Counted from the first letter of the stretch, positions 24,462 to 33,555 are shown. The stretch: DNA of 64,000 bases from Saprospiraceae bacterium (GCA_016787345.1 JAEUUU010000047.1:40115-104114); one strand, 5' to 3'. A program made the numbers and translations. The notes: a model not told the origin generated them from the letters alone.

Positions 24462-24469
24462 TACTTTTG
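24462..24469 (+). promoter_or_regulatory. Promoter -7 box for the MBOAT gene
   Basis: TACTTTTG matches TAnnTTTG. The last bases of this box are the TTG that opens the longest reading frame (24467), so that TTG cannot be the start if the promoter is real. The predicted transcript begins near 24473. Confidence 0.5.
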
Positions 24470-24487
24470 CCCGATTTTTTACTTGCC

Positions 24488-25987
24488 GTGTTCCAGTTCG
24501 ACTTTAACAAGATCATCGAGGAGATTTTACGGGACCCGCTTTTTATCAACAAAGTGGGTCAATTTGAGACAAAGAACCCCCTGTTGTTCAGCAGCGGGCT
24601 TTTTTTGTTTTTGTTTCTGGGGTTCTTCGGCATTTATCTTTTGCTGCGTCGAAAGGATGGTTTGCGGCTGACATGGGTGACCTTTTTCTCCCTTTATTTT
24701 TATTATAAATGCGCCGGTATCTTCTGGCTGCTGCACGTGGTGATTGTCGTAGTCGACTTTACCCTGGCGCTGATTATGGAGCAAACCCGCGACCGGGCGA
24801 GCCGGCTGGCTTTGCTGGTCGTGAGCCTGGCGGTCAATCTGGGCATGCTGGTTTACTTTAAATTCAACGTGTATTCGGAGTTGTGGTGCGAGCTGACCGG
24901 TTCTGCTTTTGATCTCAAAAAAGTGTTTTTGCCGGCAGGGATTTCCTTCTTCACTTTCCAGTCGCTGAGTTACACCATTGACGTGTACCGCGGGCACCTG
25001 AAAGCCGAGCGCAACATGCTCGACTACGCGTTTTTCGTCACATTTTTTCCACAAATGCTGGCTGGCCCGATCATACGCGCCGCCGATTTTTTGCCGCAAA
25101 TACGCCGCCCCCTGTTTGTCTCGCGCGAGGATTTTGGCCGGGCCATATTTCTGATTACGACCGGTTTGTTTAAAAAAGCGGTGATATCCGACTATATCAG
25201 CATCAATTTTGTCGACCGGGTGTTTTCCACGCCAACGCAGTATACCGGGCTGGAGAACCTGTTTGGCGTATATGGCTATGCCTTGCAGATTTACTGTGAT
25301 TTCAGCGGTTATTCGGATATGGCGATCGGGCTGGCGCTGCTGCTGGGTTTTCATTTTCCGATCAACTTCGATTCGCCGTACCAGTCGTTGAGTGTCACCG
25401 AGTTTTGGCGGCGCTGGCATATCTCGCTGTCCACGTGGCTGCGCGACTATCTTTATATCCCGCTGGGTGGCAACCAGAAAGGCAAACTCCGAACATACGT
25501 CAATCTGATGCTGACCATGTTGCTCGGCGGTTTGTGGCACGGAGCGGCCTTGCGGTTTATCATTTGGGGTGGCTTGCACGGTCTGGCGCTGGCGGTCGAG
25601 CGCGCCTGGAAAGGTTGGTTTCCCGGGACGCCCGGGCTGGCCCGCCGTATTTTAGGCGGCTTGCTCACGTTCCATTTTGTGTGTTTCTGCTGGATATTTT
25701 TCCGGGCGCCGGGTTTGCCGAAGGTGTGGGAGATGCTGACTCAGATTGCGACCGATTTCCATCCCGAAGTATTTCCGGAGTTTCTAACCGGCTATGCGCC
25801 TATTCTGTTTTGGATGGGCGTTGGGTATTTGCTGCATTTGTTGCCCAAATCCGCCGAACAGCAAGCGCAATCGTGGGTGGTGCGCCTGCCCCTGTTTTTC
25901 AAAGCCAGTCTGATTCTGCTGGTCGCCATGCTGGTGATGCAGGTGAAATCGTCGGAAATACAGCCGTTTATTTATTTCCAGTTTTAA
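24488..25987 (+). CDS. MBOAT family O-acyltransferase (AlgI-like)
   Basis: About 499 residues from GTG 24488; TTG 24467 is the alternative but overlaps the promoter box. It is a polytopic inner-membrane protein with about 10-12 hydrophobic helices. MBOAT/AlgI motifs: FLPAGISFFTFQSLSYTIDVYRG, FFPQMLAGPIIRA, YCDFSGYSDMAIG, FWRRWHISLSTWLRDYLYIPLGG, and the two conserved His in LGGLWHGA and WGGLHG. Such enzymes pass acyl groups across the membrane to O-acetylate polysaccharides or peptidoglycan, usually with a periplasmic SGNH/AlgJ partner. No partner is adjacent; the SGNH protein at 36544 is a possible distant one. Confidence 0.92.
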   Translation: MFQFDFNKIIEEILRDPLFINKVGQFETKNPLLFSSGLFLFLFLGFFGIYLLLRRKDGLRLTWVTFFSLYFYYKCAGIFWLLHVVIVVVDFTLALIMEQTRDRASRLALLVVSLAVNLGMLVYFKFNVYSELWCELTGSAFDLKKVFLPAGISFFTFQSLSYTIDVYRGHLKAERNMLDYAFFVTFFPQMLAGPIIRAADFLPQIRRPLFVSREDFGRAIFLITTGLFKKAVISDYISINFVDRVFSTPTQYTGLENLFGVYGYALQIYCDFSGYSDMAIGLALLLGFHFPINFDSPYQSLSVTEFWRRWHISLSTWLRDYLYIPLGGNQKGKLRTYVNLMLTMLLGGLWHGAALRFIIWGGLHGLALAVERAWKGWFPGTPGLARRILGGLLTFHFVCFCWIFFRAPGLPKVWEMLTQIATDFHPEVFPEFLTGYAPILFWMGVGYLLHLLPKSAEQQAQSWVVRLPLFFKASLILLVAMLVMQVKSSEIQPFIYFQF

Positions 25988-26012
25988 GTCGCCGTTGCTG
26001 CTCACAAGTTTG

Positions 26013-28463
26013 TCACTCGATGCCCAATCGCCGGGCCGCCAGCGTACTGCCCAAAGTACCGAACAGAATGATTGTAACGGAACTCACAGGCATCAGGATC
26101 GCTGCTATGACGGGTGAAAGCGTACCGCTGATGGCAAAGCTAAGTCCGACGAAGTTGTAGGCCGAGGCGATGAAGAAGGAATAATTCACTACCCGTACGC
26201 CTGCTTTGGCCAGCGAAAGGAACTGCGGCAGCCGGGAAAATTCGTCGGCATGAAGAATGGCATCGCAGGCAGGCGTAAAGTTGTTGGTGTTTTCGGTGAC
26301 CACGATGCCTACGTCGCTTTGGCGCAGGGCGCCTGCATCGTTGAGGCCGTCGCCGAGCATGAGCACCGTTTGGCCTTCTTCGCGGAGCTTTTTGACAAAA
26401 TTGAGTTTGTCCTGCGGGCTTTGATTGAACTGCATACTGCCATCGGCGGGGAAATAGGTGGCCATGGTATCGGCGGCGCGATCGTTGTCGCCGGAAAGCA
26501 GGAAGGTTTTGTTGCCTTTGAGGTGGAAAAAATCTATAAGCCCCTGAAGCCCTTCGCGCAACTGGTTGCCGGAGAAGAAATAGCCGCGCAGTGTACCATC
26601 GATTTCGAGGAAAACCCCTTCGCCTTTCAAATGGGTATCTACGCCGATATACTGACGGGAACCCAGACGCACCAGCATTTCCCCTACCTGGCCCCTGATT
26701 CCGCCACCGGTTAGCTCTTCAAAAGCGGTCACTTCATGTACAGGCACGTCCGGCCAACTTTGAACGATTTGGCGGCTTTTGGGGTGCGCCGACTGTGCAG
26801 CCAGCGATTTTACCAATATTTTTTCATGGACACTCAGGGGGGTACCTTTTGGCAAATGGGTAAAAACAACCTGCCCCTGATTCACTCTCGTCAGGGTGCC
26901 CGTTTTGTCCAGCACCACGGCATCTGCGGCAGGAAAGGCTTCCAGCACCTGAGTGTTTTTTACATAAAAACGGTTGCGCCCTAAAATGCGCAGCACATTG
27001 GCCAGCGTAAAAGGAATGGACAAAGCCACGGCGCACGGACAGGCGACGATAAGGATGGCCGTTGCAGCATTGATAGCCGTATGCATATCGTGGCGATAGC
27101 CCCACCAGTAAAGGATGGCAACGGCCGACAAGCCAAGGATCAGGCGGGTAAAATAACGACCCGCACGGTCGGCCAGTTTGCTGGCATGGCCATTATGCGG
27201 CGTTTTGAATGTTTCGTCGTTCCACAATTGCGTGAGATAACTCTGGCTGACTTTCCGGGTGAGGCTGATCTCGATGGCGCCGCCGCGTTGTTTGCCGCCT
27301 GCAAATACACGCTCACCGGAAGCCACCGGCACGGGTTCGGCTTCGCCTGTTACAAATGCATAATCGATGCGGGCTTCGCCTTTGAGCAATATGCCGTCGG
27401 CCGGAATCAGTTCTTCGTTGCGAATAAGCAGGATGTCGCCCGGTTCGAGTTTTTGTACCGGCACGGTGGTTTCCTCCCCGCCGCTTTTACGGATGGTGGC
27501 GGCCACCGGAAAATAAGAGCGGTAATCGCGTTCAAAGGAAAGGTGGTAAAATGTTTTTTGCTGAAACCATTTGCCCACCAGCAGAAAAAACAGCAGGCCG
27601 GCAAAACTGTCCATAAAACCGGCGCCCGTACCGGTGAGTATTTCCCAGGCCGAGCGGCCGTACAAAACGGCCATACCGAGGGCCAGCGGAACGTCGAGGT
27701 TGAGATGGCGCTGCCGGATGCCCTGCCAGGCGGATGTAAAATAATCGCGGGCGCTGTATAGCAGCACCGGCAAACCGATAATCAGGTTCAGATAGCCAAA
27801 AATGCCAAAAAACCAGGCCTCCCGCTCCTTGTCGAGCCCCAGGTATTCGGGGAAACTGAGCAACATAATATTGCCGAAAGCAAAACCGGCCAGACCGATT
27901 TTGTAGTACAGGGCTTTGTCGACCACCTGCGGCGTTGCGCCATCCACGTCGCCCAGATTAATCTCCGGCGGGTAGCCCAGGCTGTCGAGCAGCGCAGCAA
28001 GACGTCGCAAGGAGGTCTGGTTGGGGGCAAAGTGAATGACGACCTGTTTTTTCAAAAAATTGACGGTCGAGCGTTGCACCCCCGCATCCAGGCGGTAAAG
28101 GTGTTCGAGCAACCAGATGCAGGACGCGCAGTGCATCCCGGGCAGATAAAATTCTACACGGGCAGTGTGCTCGTCGGCATACCGCAAAAGTTTGTCGGCT
28201 ACCTCTTTGTCGTCGAGCCAGGCATACGCCCTCGAATCGCGACGGTGCTTGAGGGTATTCCCGGCGCGGTCGTCGATGGTGTAATATTGGCACAGGTCAT
28301 TGGAGTTCAGTATTTGATACACCATCTGACAGCCCTCGCAGCAGAAGACTTTGTCGTCGAACTGAAGACGGTCGTCGGGGCAGACATCGTGGCAGTGGTA
28401 ACATTCCAGGACGTTCTGCGGCACTTTGGCGGTGGGAGTAGGCGACGAGGCAAGGGTAGCCAT
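26013..28463 (-). CDS. ccoI: Copper-translocating P-type ATPase of cbb3 oxidase assembly (CcoI/FixI)
   Basis: 816 residues from the ATG at 28463. N-terminal zinc-ribbon-like block (Cys21, 24, 28, 41, 42, 45) typical of CcoI, one heavy-metal domain with GMHCASC (109-115), eight membrane helices, the transport motif CPC (about 476), phosphorylation motif DKTGT (about 519) and GDGLNDAGAL hinge. It supplies copper for the CuB site of cbb3 oxidase from the cytoplasmic side. It is last in the cco cluster, separated from ccoP by a hairpin, so it may be made at a lower level. It converges with the MBOAT gene. Confidence 0.95.
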   Translation of the reverse strand: MATLASSPTPTAKVPQNVLECYHCHDVCPDDRLQFDDKVFCCEGCQMVYQILNSNDLCQYYTIDDRAGNTLKHRRDSRAYAWLDDKEVADKLLRYADEHTARVEFYLPGMHCASCIWLLEHLYRLDAGVQRSTVNFLKKQVVIHFAPNQTSLRRLAALLDSLGYPPEINLGDVDGATPQVVDKALYYKIGLAGFAFGNIMLLSFPEYLGLDKEREAWFFGIFGYLNLIIGLPVLLYSARDYFTSAWQGIRQRHLNLDVPLALGMAVLYGRSAWEILTGTGAGFMDSFAGLLFFLLVGKWFQQKTFYHLSFERDYRSYFPVAATIRKSGGEETTVPVQKLEPGDILLIRNEELIPADGILLKGEARIDYAFVTGEAEPVPVASGERVFAGGKQRGGAIEISLTRKVSQSYLTQLWNDETFKTPHNGHASKLADRAGRYFTRLILGLSAVAILYWWGYRHDMHTAINAATAILIVACPCAVALSIPFTLANVLRILGRNRFYVKNTQVLEAFPAADAVVLDKTGTLTRVNQGQVVFTHLPKGTPLSVHEKILVKSLAAQSAHPKSRQIVQSWPDVPVHEVTAFEELTGGGIRGQVGEMLVRLGSRQYIGVDTHLKGEGVFLEIDGTLRGYFFSGNQLREGLQGLIDFFHLKGNKTFLLSGDNDRAADTMATYFPADGSMQFNQSPQDKLNFVKKLREEGQTVLMLGDGLNDAGALRQSDVGIVVTENTNNFTPACDAILHADEFSRLPQFLSLAKAGVRVVNYSFFIASAYNFVGLSFAISGTLSPVIAAILMPVSSVTIILFGTLGSTLAARRLGIE

Positions 28464-28490
28464 GACAGAGGAGAATTTGTTTTTTCTAAA

Positions 28491-28526
28491 AGCGGCCTGC
28501 CGGGAACACGTTCCCGACAGGCCGCT
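28491..28526 (-). terminator. Hairpin between ccoP and ccoI
   Basis: Stem-loop of 9 + 6 bp with one internal mismatch (28491-28526), followed on the minus strand by TTTAGAAAAAAC. It lies 21 bp after ccoP and could partially terminate transcription before ccoI. Confidence 0.7.
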
Positions 28527-28546
28527 GCACACAATAGAAACGGGTA

Positions 28547-29512
28547 TTACTTGGTCGGAGCAGGTTCTGCCGTTTTGACGGTGTCGGTAACCGTCGTGTC
28601 CTGCGGAGCGGCTGCGCCTTCCTCTTTCCAGATATCGCCCTGGGGCGCTTTCGGATTGGGCGGGTTGGTGCCGTGCAGGGTGAGGATGTAAGACGCCACT
28701 TTTTGCATATCGGACGGCTTCAATTGCGACGACCAGGCGATCATGCCTTTTTCAGGCACCCCGTATTTGATCGTTTTGAAGACGTTTTTGATACCGCCGC
28801 CGTGTATCCAGTAGTCGTCGGTCAGGTTGGGACCCACGGAACCTTCTCCTCCCTGGCCGTGGCAAGCGGCGCAGCTGTTTTTGAAGATGAGTTCGCCTTC
28901 ACCCAACATACCGGCGTCGGTAAGTGCCGTGACATTCGATTCGTCGACCGCGTTGGCCTGACCTGCCAGCGCAACGGCCATTTCTTTTTTGGCGCGTTCC
29001 ACTTTGTTCTTGTATTCTTCTTCCGAAGAAGGGCCGCCACCTCCCCAGTGGTAGTAGAACATGTAGCCTACTGCCCAGATGATGGTGATATAGAACATAT
29101 TGAGCCACCACGGCGGCATGCTGTTATCCAGTTCGTGGATACCGTCGTAGTCGTGGTGGAGCATGATGTCTTTCTCGCGCTCTACGGGGACGACGTCCTC
29201 CCAGTACTTTTTGCGCATCGTCGTCCAGAAACTATCACCACCAAGCACATTGGCGGCATCTTCCGGCAGTGCGACGCCGGCTTTCGCGGCTTCCATCTGA
29301 ACGATACGTTTGTAAAGGAACTGGTTGACTTTGATCACGTAAAACATGGCGGCGATAAAGACAAGCGCGCCGCCCACGATCAAGGCCCAGGTCATGTATT
29401 GCGGTAGTAAGTCTGCCTGATCTGCGGCAGCGGCCGGTGTCGCGGCGGTGGCTTGTGCTAGCAAAGCGCCGCCCGGGACAATCAGCATAAAAAGGAAGAG
29501 CAAATATTTCAT
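28547..29512 (-). CDS. ccoP: cbb3-type cytochrome c oxidase subunit III (CcoP)
   Basis: 321 residues. Signal-like N-terminus (1-21), an anchor helix (about 40-62), the FixP N-terminal motif HDYDGIHELDNSMPPWWLNMFYITIIWAVGYMFYYH (about 118-153) including the second helix, and one cytochrome c domain with CAACH near residue 217 and a distal Met in the KGMIAW region. Proteobacterial CcoP usually has two c-hemes; only one is present here, as in many Bacteroidetes. It carries electrons to CcoO/CcoN. It follows ccoQ with an 80-bp gap that contains a very stable hairpin. Confidence 0.95.
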   Translation of the reverse strand: MKYLLFLFMLIVPGGALLAQATAATPAAAADQADLLPQYMTWALIVGGALVFIAAMFYVIKVNQFLYKRIVQMEAAKAGVALPEDAANVLGGDSFWTTMRKKYWEDVVPVEREKDIMLHHDYDGIHELDNSMPPWWLNMFYITIIWAVGYMFYYHWGGGGPSSEEEYKNKVERAKKEMAVALAGQANAVDESNVTALTDAGMLGEGELIFKNSCAACHGQGGEGSVGPNLTDDYWIHGGGIKNVFKTIKYGVPEKGMIAWSSQLKPSDMQKVASYILTLHGTNPPNPKAPQGDIWKEEGAAAPQDTTVTDTVKTAEPAPTK

Positions 29513-29526
29513 GATTTTTCCTTTTG

Positions 29527-29552
29527 CCGGCTGCGGCCGAAGCCGCAGCCGG
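29527..29552 (-). other. Ultra-stable hairpin upstream of ccoP
   Basis: 11-bp perfect GC-rich stem (29527-29537 with 29542-29552). On the transcribed minus strand the loop reads C(TTCG)G, an extra-stable tetraloop. It ends 15 nt before the ccoP start codon, so it may protect processed mRNA or attenuate; no T tract follows. Confidence 0.7.
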
Positions 29553-29592
29553 TTAAGTATTCATAATGGTTAGTTACAGCCCATGCAGTTTG

Positions 29593-29781
29593 TTAGCTGC
29601 GCAGGCCTGATTCGGATGAAGGCGCGTCTTCCAGCGGGAGCCGGGCAGTCGCTTCCAGTTCAGCATTGTTGCTGAAAAACACCCGGAAAAGCGCTACACA
29701 AAACGTGCTGAAAAAGATCAACAGGGAGATTACCCCAAACCATTGCACGCCATCAACCGATTCTAAAAGATATTTATACAT
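29593..29781 (-). CDS. ccoQ: cbb3-type oxidase subunit IV (CcoQ)
   Basis: 62 residues with one transmembrane helix (about 14-36, WFGVISLLIFFSTFCVALFRVFF) and a hydrophilic tail. The size, topology and position between ccoNO and ccoP identify it as CcoQ/FixQ, which stabilises the oxidase core. Start ATG at 29781 is 42 bp after ccoNO. Confidence 0.9.
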   Translation of the reverse strand: MYKYLLESVDGVQWFGVISLLIFFSTFCVALFRVFFSNNAELEATARLPLEDAPSSESGLRS

Positions 29782-29823
29782 ACTTTTTTCTTTTTACCGC
29801 GTCAGCGGAGTCATAAAGTCTGT

Positions 29824-31959
29824 TTATTTCTCGGCCTGGTTTTGCACCTTGATATCGGTGCCGAGACGCTGGAGATAGGCGATGAGCGCCACGATCTCCT
29901 TGTCTTCGATGCCTTGGTCTTTGATACCCTGATCGGCCAGGTTTTTGGCGATTTTCTGCGCCTGTGCCTGCAGTTCTGCCGGTGCGTCTTTTTCATATCC
30001 TTTGGGATACGGAACGCCCAGTGTGCGCAGTGCGCCGATTTTACCGGCCAGATCGTCCGTCTTCATCTTGTTGTCGAGCAGCCACGGATAAGGCGGCATG
30101 ATAGAGCCCGGCGACATGGTACGCGGATCGAGCATGTGGTTGTAGTGCCAGCTGTCGGGATAACGGCCGCCTTCGCGGTGGAGATCCGGTCCCGTACGCT
30201 TGCTGCCCCAGAGGAAGGGATAATCGTACACATATTCACCCGACTTGGAGTATTCGCCGTAGCGCTCGGTTTCGTCGCGGAACGGACGCACCAACTGCGA
30301 GTGGCAACTGACACAGCCTTCGCGGATGTAGAGGTCACGGCCAACGAGTTCGAGCGGCGTGTAGGGTTTCACCGTGGAAATTTTCGGCACCTGGCTGTCG
30401 ATGAACACCATCGGAAGGATTTGAATCAGACCGCCGATGCTGATGAGGATAGTGGCCCAGAACAACATGGCGAACGGACGGCGTTCGATCAGTTTGTGCC
30501 AGTATTCGCCGGCGACACGGCCGTGCGGCGCCGGGCGCGGCGTAGCTTCGGCGTCTTCCTGTGCCAGGAAGGAACCCTGACCGGCGGTTTTAACCAGGTT
30601 GTATACCCCGATGATCGTACCGACAAAGAACAGCAGGCCACCCAGCGAACGCATGATGTAAAGCGGACGGAGTTGCAGCACCGTATCGAGGAAGTTGCCC
30701 CATTTCAGCGTGCCTTCCGGCGTAAATTCTTTCCACATCATGGCCTGGGTCCAGCCCGACCAGTACATCGGTACGGCGTAGAAAATGATACCCAGGGTAC
30801 CTACCCAGAAGTGAATATTGGCCAGGTTGGTGCTGTACAGGTTGGTGCGATAGAGTCGCGGCCAGAGCCAGTACAATACGCCGAAGGTCAGGAAGCCGTT
30901 CCAGCCCAGGGCGCCTACGTGTACGTGGGCGATTGTCCAGTCGGTAAAGTGGCTGATGGCATTCACCGATTTGATGGAAAGCATCGGGCCTTCGAATGTA
31001 GCCATACCGTAGGCGGTAACGGCGACGACCATAAATTTGAGTACCGGATCCTGACGAACGCGGTCCCAGGCGCCACGAAGGGTGAGCAGGCCGTTGAGCA
31101 TACCACCCCACGACGGGGCGATCAGCATAATAGAGAACACCGTACCCAGCGACTGCACCCAGTCGGGCAGCGAAGAATACAGCAAGTGGTGCGGACCGGC
31201 CCAGATGTAGATAAAGATCAGGGCCCAGAAGTGCACGATGGAAAGTTTGTAGGAGAATACAGGGCGGTTAGCCGCTTTGGGCAGGAAGTAGTACATCATG
31301 CCCAGATATGGCGTCGTGAGGAAGAATGCCACGGCATTGTGCCCATACCACCATTGCACGAGCGCATCCTGTACGCCGGAGAACACCGAGTAGCTTTTGA
31401 ACAGGCTGACCGGCAATTCGAAACTGCGCACAATGTGCAGCACAGCCACCGTCACCCATGTAGCGATGTAAAACCAGATCGCTACATAAAGGTGTTGTTC
31501 GCGGCGCTTGACGATGGTTCCGAACATATTGAGACCAAAGACTACCCAGGTAACGGTAATCAGCAAGTCGATCGGCCATTCCAGTTCCGCGTACTCGAGG
31601 CTGGTGGTAATACCCGCGGGGAGCGTAAGGGCTGCGCATAAAATAACAATTTGCCATAGCCAAAAATGCAGCCATGACAAAGTATCATTAAACATGCGAG
31701 CTTTAAGCAGGCGTTGCAGCGAGTAGTAAACGCCCATGAAAATACCGTTACCGACAAAAGCGAAGATAACAGCGTTGGTGTGAAGCGGCCGCAAACGGCC
31801 GAAGGTGGTGATCGGTAGCCCAAGGTTTAGTTCGGGCCAAATCAGCTGCAAGGTTAGAATAAACCCGACCAGCATCCCGACCAAGCCCCAGGTAAAAGAG
31901 GCTACCCCAAAAGCGCGTACGATCTTGTTGTCGTACTGAAATTGTTGAACGTTGCTCAT
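29824..31959 (-). CDS. ccoNO: cbb3-type cytochrome c oxidase, fused subunits I and II (CcoN-CcoO)
   Basis: 711 residues, a fusion of catalytic CcoN (about 1-480, twelve helices) and the membrane-anchored mono-heme CcoO (about 500-711). Heme and CuB ligand regions are visible: RPLHTNA, WWYGHNAVAFF, AGPHHLLY and HVHVGALGW. The CcoO part has an anchor helix, the heme c site GCVSCHSQLVRPF and IMPPYPWL. The enzyme reduces O2 to water with high affinity and pumps protons. The N-O fusion is typical of Bacteroidetes. ccoS lies 5 bp upstream and ccoQ 42 bp downstream. Confidence 0.97.
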   Translation of the reverse strand: MSNVQQFQYDNKIVRAFGVASFTWGLVGMLVGFILTLQLIWPELNLGLPITTFGRLRPLHTNAVIFAFVGNGIFMGVYYSLQRLLKARMFNDTLSWLHFWLWQIVILCAALTLPAGITTSLEYAELEWPIDLLITVTWVVFGLNMFGTIVKRREQHLYVAIWFYIATWVTVAVLHIVRSFELPVSLFKSYSVFSGVQDALVQWWYGHNAVAFFLTTPYLGMMYYFLPKAANRPVFSYKLSIVHFWALIFIYIWAGPHHLLYSSLPDWVQSLGTVFSIMLIAPSWGGMLNGLLTLRGAWDRVRQDPVLKFMVVAVTAYGMATFEGPMLSIKSVNAISHFTDWTIAHVHVGALGWNGFLTFGVLYWLWPRLYRTNLYSTNLANIHFWVGTLGIIFYAVPMYWSGWTQAMMWKEFTPEGTLKWGNFLDTVLQLRPLYIMRSLGGLLFFVGTIIGVYNLVKTAGQGSFLAQEDAEATPRPAPHGRVAGEYWHKLIERRPFAMLFWATILISIGGLIQILPMVFIDSQVPKISTVKPYTPLELVGRDLYIREGCVSCHSQLVRPFRDETERYGEYSKSGEYVYDYPFLWGSKRTGPDLHREGGRYPDSWHYNHMLDPRTMSPGSIMPPYPWLLDNKMKTDDLAGKIGALRTLGVPYPKGYEKDAPAELQAQAQKIAKNLADQGIKDQGIEDKEIVALIAYLQRLGTDIKVQNQAEK

Positions 31960-31964
31960 GTGAG

Positions 31965-32180
31965 TTATGATAAGTTGGTCTTAGTCTGAACATCGTCGGG
32001 ATTTTTCTCGCCCGACTGATCTTCCTTGGAAGCGTTTTTGATCTCGTCGTCGAACAACATCCGGACTGCCGGCGTGTAGGAGTCGTCGAATTGTCCCGTT
32101 CGAGTGGCCCACAAATAAGCCATCAAAAAACCGGAGGCAACGATCAGACTGACGAGTATCAAAAAGAATATGATTGCCAT
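31965..32180 (-). CDS. ccoS: cbb3-type oxidase assembly protein CcoS
   Basis: 71 residues from ATG 32180; an upstream extension to 32273 is discounted because MAIIFFLILVSLIVASGFLMAYLWATRTGQFDD is the canonical CcoS start. One N-terminal helix (about 2-24), then the conserved GQFDD-x-x-PA-x-R-ML-x-DDE block. CcoS is needed for cofactor insertion into the oxidase. Here it leads the operon instead of following ccoI as in many proteobacteria. The tail is charged (KEDQSGEKNPDD). Confidence 0.93.
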   Translation of the reverse strand: MAIIFFLILVSLIVASGFLMAYLWATRTGQFDDSYTPAVRMLFDDEIKNASKEDQSGEKNPDDVQTKTNLS

Positions 32181-32259
32181 AGGAAATTGAATTTCACTGA
32201 ATTGGCGGCAAGGTCCGAACGACGGCCTGACGCCCGCATGACAATTGTCACGCGTGGTA

Positions 32260-32273
32260 TTGATGTTAATCAA
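32260..32273 (-). promoter_or_regulatory. FNR/FixK-type operator upstream of the cbb3 operon
   Basis: TTGATGTTAATCAA is a perfect TTGAT-N4-ATCAA palindrome, the consensus of FNR, Anr and FixK boxes. It lies 80-93 bp upstream of the ccoS ATG and overlaps the stop codon of the preceding Usp gene. If it activates from the usual -41.5 position, transcription would start near 32,225 with a leader of about 45 nt. Confidence 0.75.
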
Positions 32274-33424
32274 CCGGCGCCTTGATCTTCCATATCATTG
32301 CCCTGGTGCATCACCAGCACGGGGGTATCGGTATGGAGCAGCATTTTTTTGGTAGCGCTCGGGTGCATCAGGCTTTGCCAGATACCGCGATGATGGGTCA
32401 CGAAAACAAAGAGGTCGTTTTTGTGGCGAAATGCGTATTCGTGCAGGTTGTCGACCAGATTGTCGCCCGTTATTTTTTCAAAAATAAACGGCTTGCCGGC
32501 TTCGCTGAATTTGTAGTGGATTTCAAACAACATACGTTCCACCGCCAAATCTTTTTCAGCCGGGGGGCCTACGTGTACAAAATGCATTTGCGCGTCGTAT
32601 TGCTGGGCAAATGCAGCCACCTGCTGAATCTTGTCCGGATCGTTGCTTTCGAAATTGCTGGCATACAGAATGTTCCTGAATCCGTTCCAAACGGCGGCAT
32701 GCGGCACGATCAGCACCGGGCAATGCGCATTTTGCGACACCCAGGCGCTCACGGTGCCAAACAGCCGGGCGGCCAGGTTTCCCTTGCCCGTGGCGCCCAT
32801 GACCAGAAGGTCGAACTTGGTCGACAAACTTTCCAGTACCTCCTCGGGCGCGCCGAAGATGACTTTGGTTCGTACGCGCGGCATACCGCTGTTCTGTCCG
32901 GGGCCGGGGTCGATTTTAGGTTGACCGGGTAAATTCCATTTTTTAGGCGTTTCGCGGGCAAAGGCATCCAGTTCTTCCCGGAGTGTGTTGAGATAATTGC
33001 TCAAAAAACCCGATGAAGATGCCCTGGCGCCGTCGAACAAATCGCTCATGGCGTGTACCAGTTCGATTGAGGAGCCGAATCGCTCAGCCAGTTGCCATGC
33101 GAAATGGTAGGCGTTTTCGGAGGAGGGACTAAAATCGACCGGCACGAGGATGCGACGGAGACGGTAGAGTTTGGCGCGGTACAGCGACCGACGGCGCAGC
33201 ATACGGGTCAAATCAGCCACACTTGGCACTTCTCCTTCGGAGATAATCTGCCCGTCGACTACCAACGCCGGCGTTTGACTCACACCGGATGCCGTAATTT
33301 GATTCACCTCGGTGACTTCCTCCACTTTGCCAATCAGCGGGCAAAGCCGCAACGCGGCTGCTACGTTGTCGCGTAAAGCCCTTGTTTTGGCATCGCCTAT
33401 ACCGAAGATTTGAATGGTCGTCAT
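32270..33424 (-). CDS. Thioredoxin-like domain fused to two universal stress (UspA) domains
   Basis: 384 residues from ATG 33424; an in-frame ATG at 33520 would add a 32-residue non-domain leader. Residues 1-75 match the small redox-active disulfide (TIGR00412-like) thioredoxin fold (TIQIFGIG ... GVSQTPALVVDGQIISEGEVPS) but the CxxC is lost (GIGDAKT). Usp domain 1 begins RRILVPVDFS and keeps the ATP motif G-2x-G-9x-G-T (GATG ... FGT). Usp domain 2 lacks that motif, so it probably does not bind ATP. It precedes the cbb3 operon; Usp proteins are often induced in low oxygen. The fusion architecture is unusual. Confidence 0.85.
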   Translation of the reverse strand: MTTIQIFGIGDAKTRALRDNVAAALRLCPLIGKVEEVTEVNQITASGVSQTPALVVDGQIISEGEVPSVADLTRMLRRRSLYRAKLYRLRRILVPVDFSPSSENAYHFAWQLAERFGSSIELVHAMSDLFDGARASSSGFLSNYLNTLREELDAFARETPKKWNLPGQPKIDPGPGQNSGMPRVRTKVIFGAPEEVLESLSTKFDLLVMGATGKGNLAARLFGTVSAWVSQNAHCPVLIVPHAAVWNGFRNILYASNFESNDPDKIQQVAAFAQQYDAQMHFVHVGPPAEKDLAVERMLFEIHYKFSEAGKPFIFEKITGDNLVDNLHEYAFRHKNDLFVFVTHHRGIWQSLMHPSATKKMLLHTDTPVLVMHQGNDMEDQGAG

Positions 33425-33555
33425 AGTTTGGGCGCGTTGTGATCCTGGAACAGGTTGCAGCGGCGACACCTCTGTCTCTTTCAACTTGGAATACGCATCG
33501 CTTTTTTGAAGGAAATTCATATAGTATGGGGTTAAAATGCCCCGAAGGTTGTTGT

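Noticed and set aside
29842-31641. 599-codon open frame on the plus strand
   Set aside because: Antisense shadow of the ccoNO gene; composition-driven and without recognisable domains.
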